From positions 1 through 64,000 of the forward strand of contig CALRXS010000014.1 in NCBI GenBank assembly GCA_943372195.1: a stretch of DNA of 64,000 bases, read 5' to 3'. The DNA comes from JAEYZM01 sp943372195 (GTDB lineage Bacteria > Bacteroidota > Bacteroidia > Sphingobacteriales > Sphingobacteriaceae). Positions within the stretch are counted from its first letter, which is position 1; the number at the start of each line of letters is the position of its first letter. The notes below the pieces were generated by a model. The model was not told the DNA's origin. It did no database searches and saw only the letters and a list, made by a program, of their open reading frames with translations. This document shows positions 1 through 8,588 of the stretch, piece after piece. A program made the position numbers and the translations under genes.

Positions 1-332
1 TTTACAGGTGCAGATTCGTAAATATGCATCTCTAATTTAAGATCGGCACCGGGAGGCGGACAATCTTTAGGATCGTAAGTAATATTAAATTGTTGAACTC
101 TAGGTAAAGAGATGGTTTGGATAAGTGCATTATCACCATTTCTATAAATGGTTAAGCTTTGAGATGGTGGCAAAGGAATACCTGTAACATCTCTATAGCA
201 TTTTAAACGTAACATATACATGTTATTACCAAGACCAACTAAATTCATATCATACCCAACATAGTGATCTGCACTGGCCAATGAACTAATGAATAGAAAT
301 AAGCTAAATAGGTATAATCGAAATTTATTCAT
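1..332 (-). CDS. Secreted protein, C-terminal part outside window
   Basis: The reading frame opens at ATG 332 and runs off the left edge of the window without a stop, giving about 110 residues. Residues 1-21 form a signal peptide (MNKFRLYLFSLFLFISSLAS, then ADH), so the product is exported. The mature start, with DHYVGYDMNLVGLGNNMYML followed by RLKCYRDVTGIPLPP, resembles the N-terminus of large Bacteroidota surface proteins that carry a Y-x-L-x-C-Y-R-D type motif before immunoglobulin-like or PKD repeats and a sorting domain. That family link is an inference from pattern memory; the missing part would decide it. It lies downstream of the next minus-strand gene but is separated from it by a strong terminator, so it probably has its own promoter. 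Confidence 0.7.
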   Translation of the reverse strand, partial: MNKFRLYLFSLFLFISSLASADHYVGYDMNLVGLGNNMYMLRLKCYRDVTGIPLPPSQSLTIYRNGDNALIQTISLPRVQQFNITYDPKDCPPPGADLKLEMHIYESAPV

Positions 333-390
333 AATACACAATAGTTTAGTAGAATAGATTTATGCATTTGCCAAATATTATGCCAAAAAC

Positions 391-422
391 AAAAAAAGGC
401 GGTTTATGACCGCCTTTTTTTT
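391..422 (-). terminator. Bidirectional intrinsic terminator
   Basis: GGCGGT (398-403) pairs with ACCGCC (409-414) around a 5-nt loop, with A7 on one side and a T run on the other. It can stop transcription leaving the 483-1820 gene on the minus strand. Confidence 0.85.
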
Positions 423-482
423 TAATCATATAATGATTGCAAATTACTTCACTAATACTTTTTGTACGCTTTTGTTATTGCT

Positions 483-1820
483 TTATGATACTTCTACAAA
501 GTATAAACCAGAAGCATAGTTAGAAACATCAAATGAAGTAAACAATAAAGATTTTGTAGGATAAGATTTTTCAAATACTACTCTACCCATCATATCAGTT
601 ACTTTAATTGTTGAGGCACCATTTACATTAGCACTAACATAAACTAAATCATTACCATTAGAAGGGTTAGGGTAAACTTTGAAAGCATCAACTTTACCAT
701 AATTTACACTAGCAGGTAATCTTACAGATCCCCATTTAAAGATACCGCCTTCAGTCGCACTAGTGTTAAAGCCACCAGACCAACCATTATTGATGTCATT
801 AAATTGAACTGATGTATGTTGTACTTTATCAACACTAATCCATGTAGTACCACCATCTTCAGTATAAGCAGAACCTAATCCACCAGAACCGAAGTTAGCA
901 GAAGTTACAAACCATGTGTTTGGTGTTCCTGGTACATATGCAATATCATTAAAATCGAAAACATCACTTGCAGTGTCAATACCAGCATAAGCCCAAGTTG
1001 AACCACCGTCAATTGAAATTATTAATGCATTTACAGCTTGAGCTGTATTTCCCATAACTCCTAAAACTGTGTTTTTATCTTTAAACTCTAATTTAGGAAT
1101 ATAAGTACCAGTAACATTTAATGGAGTAGTAGAAGTAGTCCAAGTCAAACCTCTGTCTTTACTTACTAAAATATTACCATAGTTTGTAGGATATAATATA
1201 GTACTATCATTAGCACCAAAATATCCAACAGTACCGTATTCATTAGCTTGTGGTACATATGGAATATTCGCCTGAGAAACTCTATTCCAAGTTACACCAT
1301 AATTATTTGTAGTATAAACTTCAAAATAACCACCAGCAGGGTCACCTAAGGCAACTCCATCTTTAGCATTAAAAAAATGTACTATATTGATAAATGATGA
1401 AGAAGCAACAAATTTACCAGCACTTACTTTTGTCCAGTTTGTACCACCATTTGTAGTTTTATATACACCTTGGGGAGCAATAGTTGCTGTAATAGGGTAA
1501 ATAGCAGCATAAGCAGTATCTGCATTAATTGCAGAAATATTAGCTAAACCGAAATTCGCATTTAAACCTGTTGCAGAAACAGAACGAGCTACCCAAGTAG
1601 CACCACCATCTATACTTTTTGTATAATCTCTAATAGTCGCAGCAGTTCCAGAACCATCATATGCAGTTGCCCAAACTACGTTACTATCTACTACAGAGAA
1701 TCCGTTAATACCTCTAGAAGCTGTTGAAAAGCCAGAGTTTTGAACATGCCAAGCCATCTGTGCGTTTGCTGAAATTGCAGCAATAATCATGGCAGATAAA
1801 AGTAAAAGTTTACGTTTCAT
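483..1820 (-). CDS. Secreted BNR-repeat protein with truncated T9SS sorting domain
   Basis: A 445-residue exported protein: signal peptide at residues 1-20 (ending SANA/Q), then at least six BNR/Ycf48-like motifs of the form S-x-D-x-G-x-T-W (SIDGGATW, TTNGGTNW, TTNNYGVTW, SKDRGLTW, SIDGGSTW, TEDGGTTW), which predict a beta-propeller. The C-terminal region starts a type A T9SS sorting domain (FKVYPNPSNG, then SGLYFVEVS) but stops at TAA 485-483. Reading on in the same frame gives twelve more residues, SNNKSVQKVLVK, and a second TAA at 446-444; this is what a normal end of this domain looks like. The gene therefore appears to carry a recent nonsense change, or a base error. If real, the protein would probably be exported but not passed through the T9SS or attached to the surface. 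Substrate unknown. Confidence 0.85.
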   Translation of the reverse strand: MKRKLLLLSAMIIAAISANAQMAWHVQNSGFSTASRGINGFSVVDSNVVWATAYDGSGTAATIRDYTKSIDGGATWVARSVSATGLNANFGLANISAINADTAYAAIYPITATIAPQGVYKTTNGGTNWTKVSAGKFVASSSFINIVHFFNAKDGVALGDPAGGYFEVYTTNNYGVTWNRVSQANIPYVPQANEYGTVGYFGANDSTILYPTNYGNILVSKDRGLTWTTSTTPLNVTGTYIPKLEFKDKNTVLGVMGNTAQAVNALIISIDGGSTWAYAGIDTASDVFDFNDIAYVPGTPNTWFVTSANFGSGGLGSAYTEDGGTTWISVDKVQHTSVQFNDINNGWSGGFNTSATEGGIFKWGSVRLPASVNYGKVDAFKVYPNPSNGNDLVYVSANVNGASTIKVTDMMGRVVFEKSYPTKSLLFTSFDVSNYASGLYFVEVS

Positions 1821-1943
1821 ATATTTTTTGTTTGTTATTATTCAACTATATAATACTCCTTTTTTGAGTAATTGTTTCGCTAAAATACAATTCTAATACT
1901 ATTCGATGCTAATTTTAATCATTTTGTAACAATATGATTGCAT

Positions 1944-1986
1944 ATAGTACTATGTATTGCATAGTACTATACATTTCGTATGTTTG
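1944..1986 (+). promoter_or_regulatory. padR promoter with two palindromic operator-like sites
   Basis: The 10-bp palindrome ATAGTACTAT occurs twice (1944-1953 and 1961-1970), 17 bp apart. A larger inverted pair, ATGTAT (1952-1957) and ATACAT (1969-1974), fits the ATGT-N-ACAT pattern known for PadR operators. A TTG (1957-1959) and TATGTTTG (1979-1986) with 19 bp between them form a Bacteroidota promoter. The palindromes overlap the -33 box and spacer, so autorepression is the likely logic. The rest of the 1821-1943 gap shows nothing else. Confidence 0.6.
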
Positions 1987-1990
1987 CATC

Positions 1991-2338
1991 ATGATAGTTG
2001 AAAACACACAAACGCAAATGAGAAAGGGTATACTTGAATATTGTATACTCAGCATTATTTCACATGGTGAAATATATGCTTCAGATATATTGAATGAACT
2101 TCGAACAGCAAAACTGCTAGTAGTAGAAGGCACACTTTATCCGCTTTTAACAAGACTTAAGAATAATGGCTTATTAAGTTACCAGTGGTTAGAATCTACT
2201 ACTGGACCTCCGAGGAAATATTATCAATTAACCAATGAAGGTAGATTAGTATTAGTTGAGTTAGAAAAAACCTGGGATGAATTACATTATGCAGTATCTA
2301 TAGTTAGAGTAAATAAATCGAACAACCAAAACCTATAA
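1991..2338 (+). CDS. PadR family transcriptional regulator
   Basis: A 115-residue PadR-type winged-helix repressor. The first two thirds carry the family pattern: RKGILEYCILSII, then the helix-turn-helix with YASDILNEL and VVEGTLYPLLTRLKNNGLL, and the wing with TTGPPRKYYQLTNEGR. I chose ATG 1991 over the in-frame ATG at 1934 because TATGTTTG ends 4 nt before 1991, so 1934 lies upstream of the transcript start. The gene sits 5 bp before a PspC-domain membrane protein, a pairing common in Bacteroidota, so it probably controls this two-gene operon in response to an envelope or small-molecule signal. The effector cannot be read from the sequence. Confidence 0.9.
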   Translation: MIVENTQTQMRKGILEYCILSIISHGEIYASDILNELRTAKLLVVEGTLYPLLTRLKNNGLLSYQWLESTTGPPRKYYQLTNEGRLVLVELEKTWDELHYAVSIVRVNKSNNQNL

Positions 2339-2343
2339 TTAAG

Positions 2344-3918
2344 ATGAACAAGACAATCATTATAAATATCAGTGGCACTATTTTTCATATAGAAGAAGAG
2401 GCCTACGAAAAGTTAAAAGTATATATGACAGAAGTGAAAAGTTATTTTGCTAAGTCAGAAGATAATTTTGAAATTATAAGTGATATTGAAAACAGAATTG
2501 CTGAATTGTTTTTAGAAATAATTAAAGCAGAAGAGAAAGAAGTAATTGTCACCAAAGATGTCGAAAAAGTAATAAGAACAATGGGTCAACCTGAGCAGTT
2601 TGAAAATGAACTTTCAGAAGAAGATGTATCTGTAGAGGAACCTAAATTAATTATTAAGAAAAGACTCTACAGAAATCCTGATGATAAAATAGCTGGTGGA
2701 GTTTGTTCTGGTATTGCTGCCTATTTAAACATAGATCCTATTTGGGTTCGATTATTATTAATAATATCAATATTCACTTTCGGTACTGGTATATTATTAT
2801 ATATAATACTTTGGATGATAATGCCTGAGGCTATTACTAGAACTGAAAAGTTAGCAATGCGTGGCGAATCACCAACTCTTGAAAGCATAAGAAGATCTGT
2901 TGAACAAGAAATCAATGGAATGCGTAGAAACTTCGATGATCATCATAAAAATAGATCTTCAGCTTTAAGAGTATTGATTAATAATTTAACAGGAGCTATA
3001 AGAAGAATTATAAGATTCGGTATAAAAGTTATAGTTAAAGCGATTGGTGCGTTGATATTCGGAATAGCATTAGCATTTATTATTGCATTATCAATATTAA
3101 TTTCAACATTACTAGGCATAACCAATTTTGATATCTCTAGTGATATACCATTGTTTTTATTGAGAGAAGAGAATCAAGAGCTAATGCTTATAACTACTTA
3201 TATAGTTGGCATAATTCCATTGCTTGTAATATTATTAGTTGGTATTAGAATATTATTTAACACAAATTTATTTAATAAAATATCTGGACTTTCAATGTTA
3301 GGTGTATGGTTATTGTCATTGTTTGTGACAATATATTATGCAGTAGATACATTACAAAATTTTAAAGAAGAAGGTACATTACAAGAAACTAAAATTTTAA
3401 CAAAGTCTAGTGTCGATAAATTTTATTTAATAAGTGATGAAGATGATTCAATGATAATAGATACCATTAAAACAAATGAGTTAAAGATCAAAAACAGGGT
3501 GATAATTAAATCAAAAAATAAAATATCAGGCTTTGATAATATTGACATAAGAATTGAAAAAAGTGATGATGATAATTTTAAATTAGTTACTAATTATATA
3601 AGCAGAGGTAAAACTGAAAAACAAGCTATAGAACTAGCAGAAAAAATAAATTATCAATTCAGACAAGTTGATTCTATGTTGATTTTCCCGAATAGATTTA
3701 CTGTGAAAGAAAATTCAATGTGGAGAGTACAAGAAATTGATATGGTTTTATATGTGCCAGAAGGCAAGGAGCTAATAATTCACGAAGATGTAGACCGACA
3801 TATAGATAATATCTATTCACATGAATGCAAAAAAGATAATCAATTTAGAACTTATTGGAAGATGAGTAAAGATGGATTAGTATGCGAAAAAGACAGCATG
3901 CTTAGCACTACGTATTAA
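2344..3918 (+). CDS. PspC domain-containing membrane protein
   Basis: A 524-residue inner-membrane protein. The N-terminal 100 residues are a soluble Bacteroidota-specific segment (MNKTIIINISGTIFHIEEEA). It is followed by a PspC domain near residues 108-160, with KRLYRNPDDKIAGGVCSGIA and its hydrophobic helix ending LWMIMPEA. Three further hydrophobic segments lie near 225-260, 285-305 and 315-335, and the last 170 residues are a hydrophilic, beta-rich tail. PspC proteins sense or buffer membrane stress in the phage-shock response; here no pspA is adjacent. It starts 5 bp after padR and should be co-transcribed with it. Family assignment is firm; role is inferred from the domain. Confidence 0.88.
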   Translation: MNKTIIINISGTIFHIEEEAYEKLKVYMTEVKSYFAKSEDNFEIISDIENRIAELFLEIIKAEEKEVIVTKDVEKVIRTMGQPEQFENELSEEDVSVEEPKLIIKKRLYRNPDDKIAGGVCSGIAAYLNIDPIWVRLLLIISIFTFGTGILLYIILWMIMPEAITRTEKLAMRGESPTLESIRRSVEQEINGMRRNFDDHHKNRSSALRVLINNLTGAIRRIIRFGIKVIVKAIGALIFGIALAFIIALSILISTLLGITNFDISSDIPLFLLREENQELMLITTYIVGIIPLLVILLVGIRILFNTNLFNKISGLSMLGVWLLSLFVTIYYAVDTLQNFKEEGTLQETKILTKSSVDKFYLISDEDDSMIIDTIKTNELKIKNRVIIKSKNKISGFDNIDIRIEKSDDDNFKLVTNYISRGKTEKQAIELAEKINYQFRQVDSMLIFPNRFTVKENSMWRVQEIDMVLYVPEGKELIIHEDVDRHIDNIYSHECKKDNQFRTYWKMSKDGLVCEKDSMLSTTY

Positions 3919-4008
3919 GTACAAAGTATTAAGAATTAAGATTGAAGAGGTGCTATTTAAAAGATAGCACCTCTTTTTTCATTGTATTAGTGCTTAATAC
4001 GTAATACT
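3910..4008. repeat. GTATTAAG/CTTAATAC repeat cluster flanking a terminator
   Basis: ACGTATTAAG (3910-3919) and its reverse complement CTTAATACGT (3993-4002) bracket the terminator hairpin. Inside, AGTACAAAGTATTAAG (3918-3933) is identical over 16 bp to 39117-39132. A dispersed intergenic repeat is the simplest reading. Confidence 0.6.
3945..3980. terminator. Strong hairpin terminator between convergent genes
   Basis: AAGAGGTGCTAT (3945-3956) pairs perfectly with ATAGCACCTCTT (3964-3975), followed by a T run. It serves pspC on the plus strand and, with the A-rich side, possibly the minus-strand gene ending at 4018. Confidence 0.85.
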
Positions 4009-4017
4009 ATTAATGAA

Positions 4018-4971
4018 TTACTCATTCTCATCAAGCAGGAAGCTCATACACTTTTCAGCATTTTTAAGAATTTCAATTCTTGAGTATTTCCAAGGTTTCC
4101 AAAATGCTTCTAATACTTGAGCAAATGTTTTTTCATCCCAATTTTCAAATGGTGATTTGGCACTAGAATTTGAATCTATATTTGTAATGTATAATGTGTT
4201 TTTATGAAATGTATATTCAAAATCATTAATCACAGATAATAAATAATTTGAATAGTAAAATTTAGCAGATAGCTCTGCGAATTGAATCGGTGATAATGTT
4301 TTTGAGTTTAATTTAGATAATAATGATTTATGATAATTTACATTCATACCTAAATCTTGTAAGCAAATTATCAACCCAGTGTTTTTATATTTAAATGAAA
4401 ATGTTAAAGTGTTAATTTCATTTTTATGTTCAAAATGATAACTTGTATCATCTGAAGTGTTTAAAGAAAAAGTGGATAGAGAAAAGGGTAAAGGTTCATC
4501 CCATTCAACATCAAGAATTAAACTTTGAAGTTGAAAATGTAAATGCTTGAATTTTTTAATTAATAAAGGTGAAATTTTAAATCCTTCTTCTTTATATTCT
4601 TCACTTTTTAATCCATTTCTTATTTCATTATATATTAAACCATAAACAATAATACTACACCATTGAAACCATTCAACATCTGATACGATATTTGAAGTGC
4701 CATCGAGTAGAATAGACTTGATATGCATATTAAGCACATCAATCTGTTCTTTTACGTCTTTAGAAACTGGGAGTTTTAGATCAGAATAGGTTAAATAGTT
4801 CTCATCTAACATTTTAAAAGCTTTGTCGTGTAAATCTTCTGCTTGCATTAGCCAGTCTGGGAATACAAACATTATATCTTCATCTTTACTAATAGACTTT
4901 CCGCTTAAGAAGCATTTATTGCCTGCTAAATCAATGCTCTTAAAAGGGTCGTATAATTCATTAAGTTTCAT
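4018..4971 (-). CDS. Conserved hypothetical protein
   Basis: A soluble 317-residue protein with no signal peptide and no membrane segment. Near the N-terminus NKCFLSGKSI could be part of a small cysteine-containing module, but there is no second Cys pair to make a clear zinc site. The rest is mixed helix and strand rich in W, F and Y (WFQWCSIIVYG, FWKPWKYSRIEILK). I do not recognise a family. The start at ATG 4971 is supported by TACTTTTG (minus strand) ending 4 nt upstream. It stands alone: pspC converges on one side and the epimerase diverges on the other. Confidence 0.75.
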   Translation of the reverse strand: MKLNELYDPFKSIDLAGNKCFLSGKSISKDEDIMFVFPDWLMQAEDLHDKAFKMLDENYLTYSDLKLPVSKDVKEQIDVLNMHIKSILLDGTSNIVSDVEWFQWCSIIVYGLIYNEIRNGLKSEEYKEEGFKISPLLIKKFKHLHFQLQSLILDVEWDEPLPFSLSTFSLNTSDDTSYHFEHKNEINTLTFSFKYKNTGLIICLQDLGMNVNYHKSLLSKLNSKTLSPIQFAELSAKFYYSNYLLSVINDFEYTFHKNTLYITNIDSNSSAKSPFENWDEKTFAQVLEAFWKPWKYSRIEILKNAEKCMSFLLDENE

Positions 4972-4975
4972 AACG

Positions 4976-4983
4976 CAAAAGTA
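4976..4983 (-). promoter_or_regulatory. -7 element, leaderless layout
   Basis: TACTTTTG on the minus strand matches TAnnTTTG and lies 4 nt before ATG 4971. No clear -33 TTG is visible. Confidence 0.55.
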
Positions 4984-5009
4984 AGAATCATTTCTAAACT
5001 AAAATGTTT

Positions 5010-5017
5010 TATATTTA
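5010..5017 (+). promoter_or_regulatory. Probable -7 element of the epimerase gene
   Basis: TATATTTA is a one-base variant of TAnnTTTG and lies 4 nt before ATG 5022, the same spacing seen at several other genes here. Confidence 0.35.
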
Positions 5018-5021
5018 ATTG

Positions 5022-6050
5022 ATGAAAATTACTGCAATACCTTTTCGACTTAAGTTAAATTATCCCTTTAAAATATCTGATTTTGAAAGAATCGATACCC
5101 CAATAGTATTTATTAAAATAGAACAAGATATTTATACGGCTTGGGGAGAATGCTCTATGCCTCCATATTTAGGAGAGACTATAGAAACAAGTTTAGAGTA
5201 TGCAAATAAAATAGACTCGAGTTTGTTATCTAGTATGAATTTAAATGAACAATTAGAATATATCGATTCAATGTCTTTAAATAACAATGCAATTAAAGCT
5301 GCATATGATATTGCCTTACATGATTTATATACTCAAAAAAATAATATATCCTTAGCTAAATATTTTAATATTGATGGGTCAATGATGCCAGAAACAAGTT
5401 TTACTATTGGAATTGATTCATTAGAAGTAATAAAAGAAAAATTAAAAGATGCTGAGCCTTTTAAAAGAATAAAAGTGAAATTGGGTACAGATGATGATCA
5501 AGATATTATTAAGCTTATTAGAAAATATACAGGGAAAGAAATTGTGGTTGATGCAAACCGAGGCTGGACGAACAAAGAACATGCTTTGAAAATGATAGAT
5601 TGGTTATCAACTAAAAACTGTTTATTAGTTGAACAACCAATGCCAATAAATGCATTTGAAGAAATGATTTGGTTGAAGGGAAAATCTAGCTTACCATTAT
5701 TTGCTGATGAATCTTGCAAGAGGTGTAGTGATATTGAAAATATAAAAGATTGCTTTCATGGTATCAATGTAAAACTAATGAAATCAACCGGGTTGGCAGA
5801 GGCATATAAAATGATTAACGAAGCTAAATCATTATCATTAAAAGTAATGATTGGATGTATGAGCGAAAGCAGTGTGGGTATTTTAGCTGCTGCATCATTA
5901 GCACCTTTATGTGATTATGCAGATCTAGATAGTGTGTGGATGGTTAATAACAATCCTTTCGAGACACCGGTATTACAGGAAGGTAAAATTAAGCTACCAA
6001 ATACAAATGGTATAGGCTATATTTTGAAAAATATTATTGAGGAACAATAA
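5022..6050 (+). CDS. Dipeptide epimerase (L-Ala-D/L-Glu epimerase type)
   Basis: A 342-residue member of the enolase superfamily, muconate-lactonizing/mandelate racemase branch. The catalytic set is visible: K151 and K153 in RIKVKLG, metal ligands D178 (VVDANRGW), E204 (LVEQPMP) and D229 (LFADESC), and K251 in INVKLMKSTG. This KxK plus K arrangement epimerises the alpha carbon of a dipeptide, most often L-Ala-D-Glu from recycled murein. Exact dipeptide preference cannot be read. I start at ATG 5022 rather than TTG 5019. The 3' end overlaps the convergent response regulator by 17 bp. No neighbouring murein-peptide transporter or peptidase supports the pathway. Confidence 0.88.
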   Translation: MKITAIPFRLKLNYPFKISDFERIDTPIVFIKIEQDIYTAWGECSMPPYLGETIETSLEYANKIDSSLLSSMNLNEQLEYIDSMSLNNNAIKAAYDIALHDLYTQKNNISLAKYFNIDGSMMPETSFTIGIDSLEVIKEKLKDAEPFKRIKVKLGTDDDQDIIKLIRKYTGKEIVVDANRGWTNKEHALKMIDWLSTKNCLLVEQPMPINAFEEMIWLKGKSSLPLFADESCKRCSDIENIKDCFHGINVKLMKSTGLAEAYKMINEAKSLSLKVMIGCMSESSVGILAAASLAPLCDYADLDSVWMVNNNPFETPVLQEGKIKLPNTNGIGYILKNIIEEQ

Positions 6051-6726
6051 GTTTGAAACCTTTGCCATGAACATTTAATATTTCAATTCTAGTATCATCC
6101 TTTAGATATTTTCTAAGTTTACTCAAATAAACATCCATACTTCTGCCATTGAAATAACTATCATCATTCCAAATTTTTAGAAGTGCTTCTTCTCTTGTAA
6201 GTATATCATTTCTTCGAATGCAAAGTAATTTTAAAAGTTCTGCTTCTTTGCCAGACATCTTTATAGAATCATTATCATTACTAAGAGTTTGAGTTAAATA
6301 GTCGAATTTATAATTTCCAATAGAAAAGTTACGCTCATCTACTTTTACTATTTCGTTGTTTACTCTTTTTAATATTGCTTGAATTCTTAATAATAATTCT
6401 TCAATTCTGAATGGCTTGGTAATATAATCATCAGCACCAAGTTGAAATCCTTCAACTTTATCTTCAATCATGCTTTTAGCTGTTGCATAAATAATAGGTA
6501 TTTCAGTATTTACATTTCTAATTTCTCGACCCAATGTGAATCCGTCCTTCTTCGGCATCATCACATCTAAAATACATATGTCAAATTTATTCTTGTGAAA
6601 CTCTTTTAAGCCTTCTTCACCATCTTTACATAATTTCACTTGATAACCTGCTTTTATTTGTAGGTATTCTTGTAATACTAATCCTAAATTCGGATCGTCT
6701 TCAACTAATAAAATGGATATACTCAT
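6034..6726 (-). CDS. OmpR-family response regulator (RprY-like)
   Basis: A 230-residue two-domain regulator. The receiver domain (1-120) has the acidic pair in LLVEDDPN, phospho-acceptor D54 in ICILDVMMPKKDG, and the conserved lysine in DDYITKPF. A winged-helix Trans_reg_C domain follows (about 135-230, ending VHGKGFKLIVPQ). The sequence matches the RprY group of Bacteroidota. ATG 6726 lies 4 nt after the kinase stop and fits the family start; the TTG at 6744 would overlap the kinase and add an odd MKTNNS leader. It is the second gene of a kinase-regulator operon and is phosphorylated by that kinase. Likely targets include the divergent secreted-protein genes at 8589-9677, but that is inference. 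Confidence 0.93.
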   Translation of the reverse strand: MSISILLVEDDPNLGLVLQEYLQIKAGYQVKLCKDGEEGLKEFHKNKFDICILDVMMPKKDGFTLGREIRNVNTEIPIIYATAKSMIEDKVEGFQLGADDYITKPFRIEELLLRIQAILKRVNNEIVKVDERNFSIGNYKFDYLTQTLSNDNDSIKMSGKEAELLKLLCIRRNDILTREEALLKIWNDDSYFNGRSMDVYLSKLRKYLKDDTRIEILNVHGKGFKLIVPQ

Positions 6727-6730
6727 CGAA

Positions 6731-8455
6731 TTATTTGTTTTCAAATGATACAGAAACTTCTGTTCCTAGTCCGAGCTCAGATCTTACACTTATTTTACCA
6801 CCCATCAATTTTAAGATTGAATGTACATAATGAAGTCCAATGCCGAAGCCTTTTACATTATGAATATTACCAGTCGGTACTCTATAAAAAGGTTCAAATA
6901 TTTTTTTCACTTGTTCTTTCTTCATTCCTATACCCTGATCTCTTACTTTAAATATAACTTCATTTTTTATATTTTCTGTCTCAATAAAAATATTTGTATT
7001 CTCATTAGAATATTTACTAGCATTATCAATTAAATTTTGAATAATGTTTTTCAAATGAAATTCATCAACATAGATTAAATCGTTTTTGGCATTTAGGTTT
7101 AATTGTATTTTTTGTGATTTATTTTCAAGATTTAAATCAAAATGTTTGACACATTTTTTTAGTACATCATGTAAAGAAATGCTATTCATTGCAAGCTTTA
7201 CCTCACCTTTATCCATACTTGCCATATTTAACACTCTCTCTACATGCTCACTTAATCTTTGGTTTTCATCATAAATAATACCAGCTAATCTTTTAACTCT
7301 ATTATCATCATTCATTATTGAATTATCTTTTAATGCTTCAGATGCTAAAAGTATTGTAGAAACAGGTGTCTTAAACTCATGTGTCATATTATTTATAAAA
7401 TCATTTTTTAAGTCAGAGAGTTTCTTTTGTTTTAGTATCGCTCTAATTGTATAAATGAAAATACCAAGCAAGGTAATTAAGAGTAACACAGAAATTGTAA
7501 TACTCGGCCACATTTGATTGCTAATGATTCTTTCTTTATCATGGAAGGTTAAATTTATATTAGCTTTTGAGATTCCATTATTATCATCAAACAATCCGAT
7601 TGAATAAAAAGCATAATCATTCACATTAATCAAATCACTAGTTTTGAAAAATATTTTACCGTCTTCGTTAGATTGAATAATTATATCGTAATCATGTACA
7701 ATACCTCTTTTTAATAATTCTAATTTAAGTGTTGAATCAATGTAAGAAGAGTCAATTCTTTTTTCAATAGGTATAGAGAGCACTTGCATTTCAGTTGCAA
7801 TTTCTTCTATCAATTTTATTTTTTCTTTTTTAGCTATTTCTGGTTCGCTTTTTAAAATTCTAATTGACGGTGCAATTGGTACATGAATTGGGAATTCAGG
7901 TTGAGCAGCGAATGCAGGGGGCTTAGGCGGACTTACTCTAACCATTGTTCTAGTACCTCTTGTCTTAGCTACTTTTTTGCTTTTATGAATTAGAACACCA
8001 GCGCTATCATAAATAAATTCGAAATAGTCAGGCATAACTTTTACTACATCTTGTAATGCAGTATCTATATAATCATCTACCCCATAAATATTTATAGTTT
8101 CAAAATCTTCATTTTTAAAAAATTCAAAATCTTTTTTTGAGTAGAAAGCAGAATCTAAAGATGGCTGTTTTCTTCTTTTATAATAATTATTTTTCGGTCT
8201 TTTGGCAATAGGTGCTACACTTTCAGAAGTGTTTCTTTCTTTTTGCTTTTTAGAAATTTTTGTTTGAATAAATTTTACAGCTTCTTGTTTTTCTACTTTT
8301 TTGCTTACATCAATTAAAGCAGAGCTTACTGATTGATCGAAAATCTGCTCCTTTTGCTCGTAAGATTCTTTAAGCATAGAGTATTGCATTGAGATAATAC
8401 CAATCAATGATATACTCAATAAAATTACTATAATTCGAAATTTACTCTTTGTCAT
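6731..8455 (-). CDS. Sensor histidine kinase (RprX-like)
   Basis: A 574-residue membrane kinase. A first transmembrane helix lies near residues 7-25, a periplasmic sensor region spans about 26-312, and a second helix (ITISVLLLITLLGIFIYTI) precedes the catalytic part. HisKA carries the phospho-histidine in NNMTHEFKTPVSTILLASEA; the ATPase domain has the N box (NLIDNASKY), DQGIGM and GFGIGLHYV. The sensor region is unusual in being rich in Lys, Arg and Pro (for example KRPKNNYYKRRKQP and a Pro/Ala stretch), which suggests a flexible domain. It is followed at 4 nt by its regulator. TATTTTTG 4 nt upstream of ATG 8455 fixes the start. Confidence 0.93.
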   Translation of the reverse strand: MTKSKFRIIVILLSISLIGIISMQYSMLKESYEQKEQIFDQSVSSALIDVSKKVEKQEAVKFIQTKISKKQKERNTSESVAPIAKRPKNNYYKRRKQPSLDSAFYSKKDFEFFKNEDFETINIYGVDDYIDTALQDVVKVMPDYFEFIYDSAGVLIHKSKKVAKTRGTRTMVRVSPPKPPAFAAQPEFPIHVPIAPSIRILKSEPEIAKKEKIKLIEEIATEMQVLSIPIEKRIDSSYIDSTLKLELLKRGIVHDYDIIIQSNEDGKIFFKTSDLINVNDYAFYSIGLFDDNNGISKANINLTFHDKERIISNQMWPSITISVLLLITLLGIFIYTIRAILKQKKLSDLKNDFINNMTHEFKTPVSTILLASEALKDNSIMNDDNRVKRLAGIIYDENQRLSEHVERVLNMASMDKGEVKLAMNSISLHDVLKKCVKHFDLNLENKSQKIQLNLNAKNDLIYVDEFHLKNIIQNLIDNASKYSNENTNIFIETENIKNEVIFKVRDQGIGMKKEQVKKIFEPFYRVPTGNIHNVKGFGIGLHYVHSILKLMGGKISVRSELGLGTEVSVSFENK

Positions 8456-8459
8456 GATG

Positions 8460-8467
8460 CAAAAATA
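8460..8467 (-). promoter_or_regulatory. -7 element of the two-component operon
   Basis: TATTTTTG on the minus strand matches TAnnTTTG and ends 4 nt before ATG 8455, predicting a leaderless transcript. Confidence 0.55.
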
Positions 8468-8588
8468 CTCAAGCCATACTAAACTAATTATAATTTAACA
8501 GTTTTTAACATTCATTAAGGCATGCTTAACAAAAACCAGTAATTTTTCATGCGTTCTTTGGATTATGAAAATTTTAAAAATTATAAAT

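Noticed and set aside
1934..1990. padR start at ATG 1934
   Set aside because: The -7 element at 1979-1986 lies downstream of it, and residues coded by 1934-1990 do not match PadR proteins.
6034..6744. Response regulator start at TTG 6744
   Set aside because: ATG 6726 lies just after the kinase stop and matches the receiver-domain start of the family.
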